Positions 33,484 to 41,365 of a stretch of 64,000 nucleotides of DNA are shown here, one piece after another. Position 1 is the stretch's first letter. Each line of letters starts with the position of its first letter. The translations under genes were made by a program, and so were the position numbers. The stretch spans positions 62,001 to 126,000 of the forward strand of contig NZ_JACEIB010000002.1 in NCBI RefSeq assembly GCF_013778325.1, read 5' to 3'. Source of the stretch: Sphingomonas chungangi. GTDB lineage: Bacteria; Pseudomonadota; Alphaproteobacteria; Sphingomonadales; Sphingomonadaceae. The notes under the pieces are model-generated. The model did not search any database and had not been told where the DNA came from. It saw only the letters and a list, made by a program, of their open reading frames with translations.

Positions 33484-33894
33484 CTAGTTTCGCGCGTCGA
33501 TAGGACTTGGCTGCCATATGCCATGATGCGAGGCAGCTATCGAACCATCTCTATTTAGCGCATCAATCGTATAATCGTTTCGGCCAACAACATTCAGGCG
33601 ATACGAGAAATCGCAATCTTTACCACCCCAGTCGATTCCGGGTCCCGGGGCGTTGCTCGAAATATAGTGGGCATCGTTATAATCGCCGCAAGATATTCGC
33701 ATTCCAAGTTCTTTGAAACTGCGAGCATATCGGCCATGCTTGTAGTGGAATCGTCCCATATACATATCGATTGCGGCAAAATTTAATTGCACTGGCCCTG
33801 CATGGATGTGTGTGGCGGAAGCGCTCTGGCAAAACCAAGCGGCGACGACCAAGGCCGCGAGGGTTGCTGGTTGATGCTTTGGCGGTTGCTGCAT
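33484..33894 (-). CDS. Hypothetical secreted protein of atypical base composition
   Basis: 136 residues. A signal-peptide-like N-terminus (TLAALVVAAWFCQSASATHI) precedes a mature part with aromatic and charged residues (FAAIDMYMGRFHYKHGRYAR, then SFKELGM), two cysteines (SCGDY; KDCDFSY) and a beta-rich end. The Y...HGRY..SFKELG pattern recalls the region after the helix in pilin-like proteins, but this is weak. The DNA is visibly richer in A and T than all its neighbours and uses codons such as ATA and TTA rarely seen elsewhere in the window, suggesting recent acquisition. Confidence 0.55.
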   Translation of the reverse strand: MQQPPKHQPATLAALVVAAWFCQSASATHIHAGPVQLNFAAIDMYMGRFHYKHGRYARSFKELGMRISCGDYNDAHYISSNAPGPGIDWGGKDCDFSYRLNVVGRNDYTIDALNRDGSIAASHHGIWQPSPIDARN

Positions 33895-33976
33895 AGCTAA
33901 AATCCCCTCGCTATGGCGAGGATAAGCGATCTGCCGAACGACGGCTACTGGGGCGATAGCCGCCCTCCAATAACCC

Positions 33977-35350
33977 TCATCCCCGCCCCAGCAGATGATC
34001 CACCAGCCGCCCCAGCGTCGGGAAGCGGCTCGGCGTGATGCTGCCCGCCTCGATGCTCCCCGCGCTCGGCACCAGCGCGCGTTCGAAGCCGAGCTTGGCG
34101 CTTTCCTTGAGCCGGATCGCGGCGTGGGCGACGGGGCGCAACTCGCCCGACAGCGAAACCTCGCCGAACGTCACCGCGTCGGCTGGCACCGGCCGCTCGG
34201 CCAGCGCCGAGACCAGCGCCGCCGCCACCGCGAGGTCGGCCGCCGGATCGGTGATGCGATAGCCGCCCGCGACGTTCAGATAGACCTCGGCGGTGGAGAA
34301 GCTGAGGCCGCAGCGCGCCTCCAGCACCGCGAGGATCATCGCGAGGCGCCCCGAATCCCAGCCGACCACCGCGCGGCGTGGCGTCGCGCCGCTCGCCAGC
34401 CGCACGGTCAGCGCCTGGATCTCGACCAGCAGCGGCCGCGTCCCCTCCAGCGCCGGGAACACCACCGCGCCGGCCACGCCCTCGTCGCGTTGCGTCAGGA
34501 ACAAAGCCGAGGGGTTCGGCACCTCGCCCAGCCCGGCCTCGGCCATGGCGAAGACGCCGATCTCGTCGGTGCCGCCGAAGCGGTTCTTGATCGCGCGCAG
34601 GATGCGATATTGGTGGCTGCGCTCACCCTCGAAGCTCAGCACCGTGTCGACCATATGCTCGAGCACGCGCGGGCCGGCGATCGATCCGTCCTTGGTGACG
34701 TGGCCGACGAGGATCACCGCGCACCCCGTCTCCTTGGCGTAGCGGATCAGTTCCTGCGCGGAGGCGCGGACCTGGCTGACCGTGCCGGGGGCGCCCTCGA
34801 TCATGTCGCTATGCATGGTCTGGATCGAATCGATCACCAGCAAGGCGGGCGGCCTGCCGCCGTCCAGCGTGGCGAGGATGTCGCGCACCGAGGTGGCCGA
34901 GGCGAGCTTCACCGGCGCATTGCCGAGGCCGAGCCGGCGTGCGCGCAGCCGCACCTGATCGGCCGCCTCCTCGCCCGAGATATAGGCGACGGGCAGGCCG
35001 CGCGTCGCGAGCTTCGCCGCCGCCTGGATCAGCAGCGTAGACTTGCCGATGCCGGGATCGCCGCCGATGAGGGTCGCCGATCCGGGAACGAGGCCGCAGC
35101 CGAGCGTGCGGTCGAACTCGGCGATGCCGGTCTGGGTGCGAGGCGGAAGGGCCACGTCGGCATCGAGCGCGACCAGCTCGATCTGGCGGCCGCCGCGACG
35201 CAGGTCATGCTTGGCGGCGAAGGCGGTGTTGGCGACGGGCGCTTCCTCCACCAGCGTGTTCCACTCGGCGCAATCGGTGCATTGCCCCTGCCAGCGGGGC
35301 GAGACCCCGCCACAGGCCTGGCAGACGAAGCGCTTGGTGGCTTTGGGCAT
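33977..35350 (-). CDS. radA: DNA repair protein RadA (Sms)
   Basis: 457 residues. N-terminal four-Cys zinc finger at residues 10-28 (CQAC...CTDC), RecA-like ATPase with Walker A GGDPGIGKST at 96-105, Walker B ALLVIDSIQTM, the RadA-specific KNRFG motif at 254-258, and a C-terminal Lon-protease-like domain (TPRRAVVGWDSGRLAMILAV). A branch-migrating helicase loading at recombination intermediates. The start MPKATKRFVC is standard. It runs alone here, with a repeat upstream and the accessory stretch downstream. Confidence 0.96.
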   Translation of the reverse strand: MPKATKRFVCQACGGVSPRWQGQCTDCAEWNTLVEEAPVANTAFAAKHDLRRGGRQIELVALDADVALPPRTQTGIAEFDRTLGCGLVPGSATLIGGDPGIGKSTLLIQAAAKLATRGLPVAYISGEEAADQVRLRARRLGLGNAPVKLASATSVRDILATLDGGRPPALLVIDSIQTMHSDMIEGAPGTVSQVRASAQELIRYAKETGCAVILVGHVTKDGSIAGPRVLEHMVDTVLSFEGERSHQYRILRAIKNRFGGTDEIGVFAMAEAGLGEVPNPSALFLTQRDEGVAGAVVFPALEGTRPLLVEIQALTVRLASGATPRRAVVGWDSGRLAMILAVLEARCGLSFSTAEVYLNVAGGYRITDPAADLAVAAALVSALAERPVPADAVTFGEVSLSGELRPVAHAAIRLKESAKLGFERALVPSAGSIEAGSITPSRFPTLGRLVDHLLGRG

Positions 35351-35420
35351 AGGGTGTCCGGGCAGTTGAACGAAGCGGGAACATAGATGATCGAGTTGGG
35401 ATCTGCCAGATCAAAACCTC

Positions 35421-35545
35421 TGTTCGTGCTGAGGAGCCGCTGAGCTTGTCGAAGCGGCGTCTCGAAGCACGTTGCGCGCTAAGCCCTTCGAGACAGGCCT
35501 TCGAGTTCGCTTCGCTCCGCTCAGTCCTTCCTCAGGGCAAACGGA
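35421..35545. repeat. Palindromic intergenic repeat, copy 6 (long composite form)
   Basis: TGTTCGTGCTGAGGAGCCGC at the left and CCTTCCTCAGGGCAAACGG at the right are degenerate outer arms. Inside, GTCTCGAAGCACG...CCCTTCGAGAC. The layout matches copy 8 and the inverse of copy 5. It lies between the tandem ppx and radA genes. Confidence 0.85.
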
Positions 35546-35561
35546 TGCTGAGTTCCTGCGA

Positions 35562-37082
35562 TTACCCCTCGCTCACCGTGGCCTTCAGGCCGAAGCTGGC
35601 GGCGAGGTTCTTATGCCGCCGCTCCACCGCCTCGCCGTAGAGGGCGCCGTCGCCCTCGGCCAGGCGCAGCGCCACCGCGCCGTCGGCGATCCCGATGCCG
35701 CTCGACTTGAGCGGCGCCGCCACACCACCCGACAACCGCTGTCCCAGCCGCATCGCGAGACCCCAGCGGAGCGCCCGCACTCGGTCCTCCGGCGCGCAGA
35801 GCTTCGCGACGATCTCCGGCTCCCCGTCCGCGCCGAAGCTGGTGTAGAGCGCCTGCGCCATCATCGCGCGCCCTCGCGCGTCGATGCCGACCCAGTTGCC
35901 GTGCAGCGCCGTCTCCAGCCCGCGCTCGCCCCGGAACTCCGGATGCGCGCGCCAGCCCACGTCTGCAAGCAGGCAGCAGGCGTGGCGCAGGCGAGCCTCG
36001 TAGGCGCCCTCCTTCTTGAAGAGCGGCGCCATCCATTTGTCGAGCAGGTCGCCATGTTCGGGGAAGCGGCCGAGGCGGCGGCCCTCCTCGCGGGTGGCGT
36101 GGATCAGCGGATCGACGTCGCGGATGTCGGCAGGCAGGTTGCGGTGCAGGACACCCTCACGCAGGCCATAGGCGGAGGTGATCAGGCTCGCCGAGCCGAG
36201 CTCGCGCACCACGATCGCCAATAACGCGGCAGCGTCCGGCAGCGCATTGGCCCGCGATGTGGAGAGCGAATGCACCTCCTTCAACCGCGCCCTGTCGAGA
36301 TGGGCGAGCGCGCGCACGACGCGCTGCGCGGTCTCCACCGGCATGGCGTAGCCGTGGACGATCGGCAGCGGATAATCGGTCATGTGCATGACCAGCCGGG
36401 CGAGCGCGCGCCACGATCCACCGACGAGGTAGAAAGGCAGGCCCGCGCCCTTGCCGTGCCAGCCCGCCTCGACGAGCATATGCTCGACCCGCTGGCGCAG
36501 CGCGCGCGGCCCTTTCTTGCGGATCTCGGCCACGCGCAGCACGCCCAATGGGAAGGAGGCGCGATCGTGGACCTTGCCGTCCTTCACCCGCGCCAGCTCG
36601 AGCGATCCGCCGCCGAGATCGCCGACGATGCCATCGGCCTCCGGGAAGGCGGCGAGCACGCCCTCGCCCGCCATCTCGGCCTCTTCTTCACCCGAGAGCA
36701 CCGAGACGTCGAGCCCGATCCCGGCCGCGCGGGCGAGAAAATCGGTGCCGTTGGTGGCATCGCGCACAGCGGCGGTCGCGACGACGTGGAGGGTCGCCAC
36801 GCCGATCTTTTCGGCGACGAGGCGGAAGCGCTCCAGCGCCACGAAGGCGCGCTCCACCGCCTGCGGATCGAGCGTGCCGGTGGCGGCGAGGCCCTTGCCC
36901 AGCCCCGCCATCACCTTCTCGTTGAACAGGATCGAGGGGATGCGCTGCGGCCCGTCATAGACGACGAGGCGAATCGAGTTGGACCCGATGTCGATGATGC
37001 CGACGCGCCCGTCGGCCCGATCCACGGTCTTGGAATCGGCTTCCTTGGGCAGGGCCGGGCGGAAGAGGAAACCGGGCTTCAT
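35562..37082 (-). CDS. ppx: Exopolyphosphatase / guanosine pentaphosphate phosphohydrolase (Ppx/GppA)
   Basis: 506 residues. Releases phosphate from polyphosphate ends (and/or removes the 5' phosphate of pppGpp). ASKHA ATPase-fold landmarks: phosphate 1 loop IIDIGSNSIRLVVYD, the catalytic-Glu region ATAAVRDATNGTDF, phosphate 2 loop VGDLGGGSLELA, then LVGGSWRALARL. A C-terminal all-helical HD-like domain follows (LLADVGWRAHPEFRGE). The length is typical of alphaproteobacterial Ppx. ppk1 lies 4 kb away on the same strand, separated by the lrp-putA block. Confidence 0.93.
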   Translation of the reverse strand: MKPGFLFRPALPKEADSKTVDRADGRVGIIDIGSNSIRLVVYDGPQRIPSILFNEKVMAGLGKGLAATGTLDPQAVERAFVALERFRLVAEKIGVATLHVVATAAVRDATNGTDFLARAAGIGLDVSVLSGEEEAEMAGEGVLAAFPEADGIVGDLGGGSLELARVKDGKVHDRASFPLGVLRVAEIRKKGPRALRQRVEHMLVEAGWHGKGAGLPFYLVGGSWRALARLVMHMTDYPLPIVHGYAMPVETAQRVVRALAHLDRARLKEVHSLSTSRANALPDAAALLAIVVRELGSASLITSAYGLREGVLHRNLPADIRDVDPLIHATREEGRRLGRFPEHGDLLDKWMAPLFKKEGAYEARLRHACCLLADVGWRAHPEFRGERGLETALHGNWVGIDARGRAMMAQALYTSFGADGEPEIVAKLCAPEDRVRALRWGLAMRLGQRLSGGVAAPLKSSGIGIADGAVALRLAEGDGALYGEAVERRHKNLAASFGLKATVSEG

Positions 37083-37163
37083 GTCGGCGGAGAGTTAGCG
37101 GGATTTGCGCGGGCCGCAAAGGGGACGTGTTCGGTTGGGCGCTTCGGACCTTCGGGTGGGCCT

Positions 37164-37628
37164 TCACCGATCCTTCACGGTCTCCATCGCCACGAAGGTG
37201 GAGGTGCTCGCCACGTGCGGCAGGTTCGAGATCTTCTCGCCGAGCGCGATTCGGTAGCGGCGGATGTCGGCGGTGCGGACCTTGAGCAGATAATCGAAGC
37301 TGCTCGCCATCATGTGGCATTCCTCCACCTCGGGAATGCGGCGGACGGCGGCGTTGAACTCCTCCAGCGCCTTTTCGCGCGTGTCGGACAGCTTGATCTC
37401 GGTGAAGGCGACATGATCGAGGCCGAGCTTGGCCGGATCGGTGACGGCGCGGAAGCCGGTGATCACGCCCGTCTCGACCAGTCGCTTCAGCCGCACCTGG
37501 CAGGGCGTCTTGGAGAGGCCGACCTGCCGGGCGAGATCGGTCACGGTGATCCGCCCGTCATGCGCCAGCACGGCGAGGATCTTGCGATCGAACGAATCCA
37601 GTTCGACCGCCGAAGCGCCATTTTCCAT
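37164..37628 (-). CDS. putR: Lrp/AsnC-family regulator, probable PutR
   Basis: 154 residues. HTH (LDSFDRKILAVLAHDGRITV, then TDLARQVGLSKTPCQVRLKR) plus a RAM domain (VAFTEIKLSDTREKALEEFN; SSFDYLLKVRTADIRRYRIA). It is divergent from putA across 98 bases. In Agrobacterium, Rhodobacter and Caulobacter an Lrp-type PutR activates putA in response to proline. This, together with the absence of a DNA-binding domain in the PutA encoded next door, makes the assignment likely though unproven. Confidence 0.88.
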   Translation of the reverse strand: MENGASAVELDSFDRKILAVLAHDGRITVTDLARQVGLSKTPCQVRLKRLVETGVITGFRAVTDPAKLGLDHVAFTEIKLSDTREKALEEFNAAVRRIPEVEECHMMASSFDYLLKVRTADIRRYRIALGEKISNLPHVASTSTFVAMETVKDR

Positions 37629-37726
37629 ATATGAAGCCCGATCCTAAGCCGAAATGAAGTACGATCGCCTGCGATCTAGCAGAAGATAGGTCAGATCGAC
37701 ATCGCCACCTCTGCTATATTCCGCGC

Positions 37727-40700
37727 ATGACCGAACAGCCCCCCTTCGCCGCCTTCGCGCCCGCCATCCGCCGACCCTCGCCGCTGCGCGCTGCGATCAC
37801 CGCCGCCTATCGCCGTGACGAGGCGGAATGTCTCGCCCCGCTGCTCGATGCGGCGACGCTCGACGCGGCGACCAAGGCCGCCGTCGCCGAAACCGCCCGC
37901 CAGCTCGTCACGACGCTGCGCGCCAACCACAAGGGCAGCGGCGTCGAGGGGCTGGTGCAGGAATACTCGCTCTCCAGCGAGGAGGGCGTGGCGCTCATGT
38001 GCCTCGCCGAGGCGCTGCTCCGCATCCCCGACGCCGCCACCCGCGACGACCTGATCCGCGACAAGATCGCGGAGGGCGACTGGGGCTCTCATCTCGGCGG
38101 CGGCAAGTCGCTGTTCGTCAACGCCGCGACCTGGGGCCTCGTCGTTACCGGCAAGCTGGTCGGCAGCGTCGACGATCGCGGGCTCGGCGCGGCGCTGGCG
38201 CGGCTGGTGGCGCGCGCGGGCGAGCCGGTGATCCGGCGCGGCGTCGATCTGGCGATGCGGATGATGGGCGAGCAGTTCGTCACTGGCGAGACGATCGCCG
38301 AGGCGCTGAAGCGCGCCCGCGAGCTGGAGGCCGAGGGCTTTCGCTACAGCTACGACATGCTGGGCGAGGCCGCGACGACGATGGCCGATGCCGAGCGTTA
38401 TTATGTCGATTACGAGCGCGCCATCCACGCGATCGGCAAGGCCGCGAAGGGGCGCGGCGTGTACGAAGGCCCCGGAATCTCGATCAAGCTCTCGGCGCTC
38501 CATCCGCGCTATGTCCGCGCGCAGGCGGATCGCGTGATGGGCGAGTTGCTGCCCCGGGTCCGCAAGCTGGCGCTGCTGGCGAAGGGCTACGACATCGGCC
38601 TCAACATCGATGCCGAGGAGGCGGATCGGCTGGAGCTGTCGCTCGACCTGCTGGAAAGCCTCGCGCTCGATACCGAGCTCGCCGAATGGAACGGCCTCGG
38701 CTTCGTCGTGCAGGGCTATGGCAAGCGCTGCCCGGCGGTGATCGACTGGATCGTCGATCTCGCCCGGCGATCGAAGCGGCGGATGATGGTGCGGCTGGTC
38801 AAGGGCGCCTATTGGGACGCCGAGATCAAGCGCGCGCAGGTCGACGGGCTGGCGGATTTCCCGGTCTATACCCGCAAGGTCCACACCGACGTCGCCTATA
38901 TCGCCTGCGCGCGGAAGCTGCTGGCGGCACCCGACGCGGTGTTCCCGCAATTCGCCACCCACAACGCCCAGACGCTGGCAACGATCTACCGCCTCGCCGG
39001 GCCGGATTTCGCGGTCGGCCAGTATGAGTTCCAGTGCCTCCACGGCATGGGCGAGCCGCTCTACGAGCAGGTGGTCGGCGCCGGGAAGCTCGACCGGCCG
39101 TGCCGGATCTACGCGCCGGTCGGCACGCACGAAACGTTGCTGGCCTATCTGGTGCGCCGCCTGCTGGAGAACGGCGCCAATTCCTCCTTCGTCAACCGCA
39201 TCGCCGATCCGGCGGTGGCGATCGACGACCTGGTGGCCGATCCGGTCGATCAGGTGCGCGCCATGCCGCATCCCGGCGCGCGGCACGATCTGATCGCCTT
39301 GCCGTCGGGCCTCTATCCCGATCGCCGCAATTCGGACGGGATCGACCTCAGCGACGAGACGACGCTGGCGGCGCTCACCGCGAAGCTGCGCGAGAGCGCG
39401 ACTATCTACTGGACGTCAGGCGCCGAAGGCACCGAGCGGCCGGTGCTCAATCCGGCCGATCATCGCGATGTCGTCGGGCGCGTGTTCGAGGCTTCGGCCG
39501 ATCAGGCGAGCGCGGCCGTCGCGACCGCCGCGCGCTCCTCGTGGGGCGAGACTCCGGTTGCCGAGCGCGCCGCGATGCTCGATCGCGCCGCCGACGCCCT
39601 GCAGGCGCGCATGCCGATCCTGCTCGGGCTGATCGTGCGCGAGGCTGGCAAGTCGCTGCCCAACGCCATCTCCGAGGTACGCGAGGCGATCGATTTCCTG
39701 CGGTACTATGCCGCGCAGGCGCGCGAGACGTTCGGGATCAGCCAGGAGCCGCTCGGCCCGATCGTCTGCATCAGCCCGTGGAATTTCCCGCTCGCCATCT
39801 TCACCGGCCAGATCGCGGCCGCGCTGGTCGCGGGCAATCCGGTGCTCGCCAAGCCCGCCCAGGAGACGCCGCTGATCGCCGCCGAATCGGTGCGCCTGCT
39901 GCACGAGGCCGGCATCCCCGCCGATGCCCTCCAGCTGCTGCCCGGCGATGGCGCGATCGGCGCGGCGCTGGTGGGCGCGCCGGAGACGGCGGGTGTGATG
40001 TTCACCGGCTCCACCGAGGTGGCGCGCCTGATCCAGCGCCAGCTTGCGACGCGGCTCTCCCCCGCCGGCAGGCCGATCCCGCTGATCGCCGAGACCGGCG
40101 GGCAGAATGCCATGATCGTCGATTCCTCCGCGCTCGCCGAGCAGGTGGTCGCCGACGTCATCGCCTCGGCCTTCGACAGCGCGGGCCAGCGCTGCTCGGC
40201 GCTGCGCATCCTGTGCCTGCAGGAGGATGTCGCCGATCGCACGCTGACCATGCTCAAGGGCGCGCTCAAGGAGCTGCGGATCGGCCGCACCGACGCGCTC
40301 AAGGTCGATATCGGCCCGGTCATCACCGCCGAGGCCAAGGAGGGGATCGAGAAGCACATCGCCGCGATGCGCAAGGCCGGCGCGCATATCGAGCAGCAGG
40401 CGCTCCCCGGCGAGGCGATCAACGGCACCTTCGTCGCGCCGACGATCATCGAGATCCGCGACATATCCGAGCTGAAGCGCGAGGTGTTCGGCCCCGTGCT
40501 CCACGTCATCCGCTACAGGCGGGAGCGGCTGGGTGCGCTGATCGATGCCATCAATGCAACTGGTTACGGGCTAACCTTCGGACTCCATACTAGGCTTGAT
40601 GCGACGATCGCGCATGTCACGTCGCGGGTGAAGGCGGGCAATCTCTACGTCAACCGCAACGTGATCGGCGCGATCGTCGGCGTGCAGCCGTTCGGCGGGC

Positions 40701-41326
40701 GCGGGCTTTCGGGCACCGGCCCGAAGGCGGGCGGGCCGCTCTATCTCGGGCGGCTGGTCGGCCAGGCGCCGGTGTTCGCGGCGCGCGCCGGGCATCTCGA
40801 TTCGCCGATCCACGACTTCGCCGACTGGCTGGAAGCCGAGGGCGGGACGGAGAGCGCTGCGGTGGCGCGCCGCTATGGCGAGGCCTCGGCGCTCGGCGTC
40901 GATCTCACGCTGCCGGGGCCGGTCGGCGAGCGCAATCTCTACGCGCTGCACCCGCGCGGGCGCATCCTGATGCAACCCGCCACCCGCGCCGGCCTGTTCG
41001 AGCAGATGGCGGCGGTGCTCGCCACCGGCAATCGCGGTGCGGTGGAAGGAATGGCGCTGCCGGCCGGTCTCCCGGCGAACGTGGCGGCGGCGTTCCCGGC
41101 CCACTCCGCGGAGCCCTATGCGGCGGCACTGGTGGAAGGCGACGGCGAGGCGGTGCTCCGTACGGTGGCCGTGGCCGCGGCGCTGGACGGGCCGATCGTC
41201 TCGGTCCACGCCGCGCAGCCCGAACAACCGCTAGCCTACCAGCTCGACTGGCTGCTGGAGGAGGTCTCGACCTCGATCAACACGACGGCGGCGGGCGGCA
41301 ATGCCAGCCTGATGATGATCGGGTGA
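37727..41326 (+). CDS. putA: Bifunctional proline dehydrogenase / L-glutamate gamma-semialdehyde dehydrogenase
   Basis: 1199 residues. It oxidises proline to glutamate in two channelled steps, with electrons going to the quinone pool. FAD-barrel proline dehydrogenase about 190-480 (RLVKGAYWDAEIKRAQVDGL; YPQFATHNAQT-like FPQFATHNAQTLATIY). Aldehyde dehydrogenase about 540-1000 with GSTEVARLI, catalytic-Glu region ETGGQNAMIVDS and Cys823 (GQRCSALR). A C-terminal about 190-residue extension is the extra domain of long PutAs. There is no N-terminal ribbon-helix-helix, so it does not repress itself. No clear Shine-Dalgarno precedes the ATG; TATATT lies 7 bases before it. Confidence 0.97.
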   Translation: MTEQPPFAAFAPAIRRPSPLRAAITAAYRRDEAECLAPLLDAATLDAATKAAVAETARQLVTTLRANHKGSGVEGLVQEYSLSSEEGVALMCLAEALLRIPDAATRDDLIRDKIAEGDWGSHLGGGKSLFVNAATWGLVVTGKLVGSVDDRGLGAALARLVARAGEPVIRRGVDLAMRMMGEQFVTGETIAEALKRARELEAEGFRYSYDMLGEAATTMADAERYYVDYERAIHAIGKAAKGRGVYEGPGISIKLSALHPRYVRAQADRVMGELLPRVRKLALLAKGYDIGLNIDAEEADRLELSLDLLESLALDTELAEWNGLGFVVQGYGKRCPAVIDWIVDLARRSKRRMMVRLVKGAYWDAEIKRAQVDGLADFPVYTRKVHTDVAYIACARKLLAAPDAVFPQFATHNAQTLATIYRLAGPDFAVGQYEFQCLHGMGEPLYEQVVGAGKLDRPCRIYAPVGTHETLLAYLVRRLLENGANSSFVNRIADPAVAIDDLVADPVDQVRAMPHPGARHDLIALPSGLYPDRRNSDGIDLSDETTLAALTAKLRESATIYWTSGAEGTERPVLNPADHRDVVGRVFEASADQASAAVATAARSSWGETPVAERAAMLDRAADALQARMPILLGLIVREAGKSLPNAISEVREAIDFLRYYAAQARETFGISQEPLGPIVCISPWNFPLAIFTGQIAAALVAGNPVLAKPAQETPLIAAESVRLLHEAGIPADALQLLPGDGAIGAALVGAPETAGVMFTGSTEVARLIQRQLATRLSPAGRPIPLIAETGGQNAMIVDSSALAEQVVADVIASAFDSAGQRCSALRILCLQEDVADRTLTMLKGALKELRIGRTDALKVDIGPVITAEAKEGIEKHIAAMRKAGAHIEQQALPGEAINGTFVAPTIIEIRDISELKREVFGPVLHVIRYRRERLGALIDAINATGYGLTFGLHTRLDATIAHVTSRVKAGNLYVNRNVIGAIVGVQPFGGRGLSGTGPKAGGPLYLGRLVGQAPVFAARAGHLDSPIHDFADWLEAEGGTESAAVARRYGEASALGVDLTLPGPVGERNLYALHPRGRILMQPATRAGLFEQMAAVLATGNRGAVEGMALPAGLPANVAAAFPAHSAEPYAAALVEGDGEAVLRTVAVAAALDGPIVSVHAAQPEQPLAYQLDWLLEEVSTSINTTAAGGNASLMMIG

Positions 41327-41365
41327 GGTGGAAGCCCCCTTCCTGGAAGGGAAGGGAACGCGACC

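Noticed and set aside
41334-41356. Terminator between putA and ppk1
   Set aside because: CCTTCC-TGGAAGG makes only a short hairpin with almost no loop and no T-tract; too weak to list.
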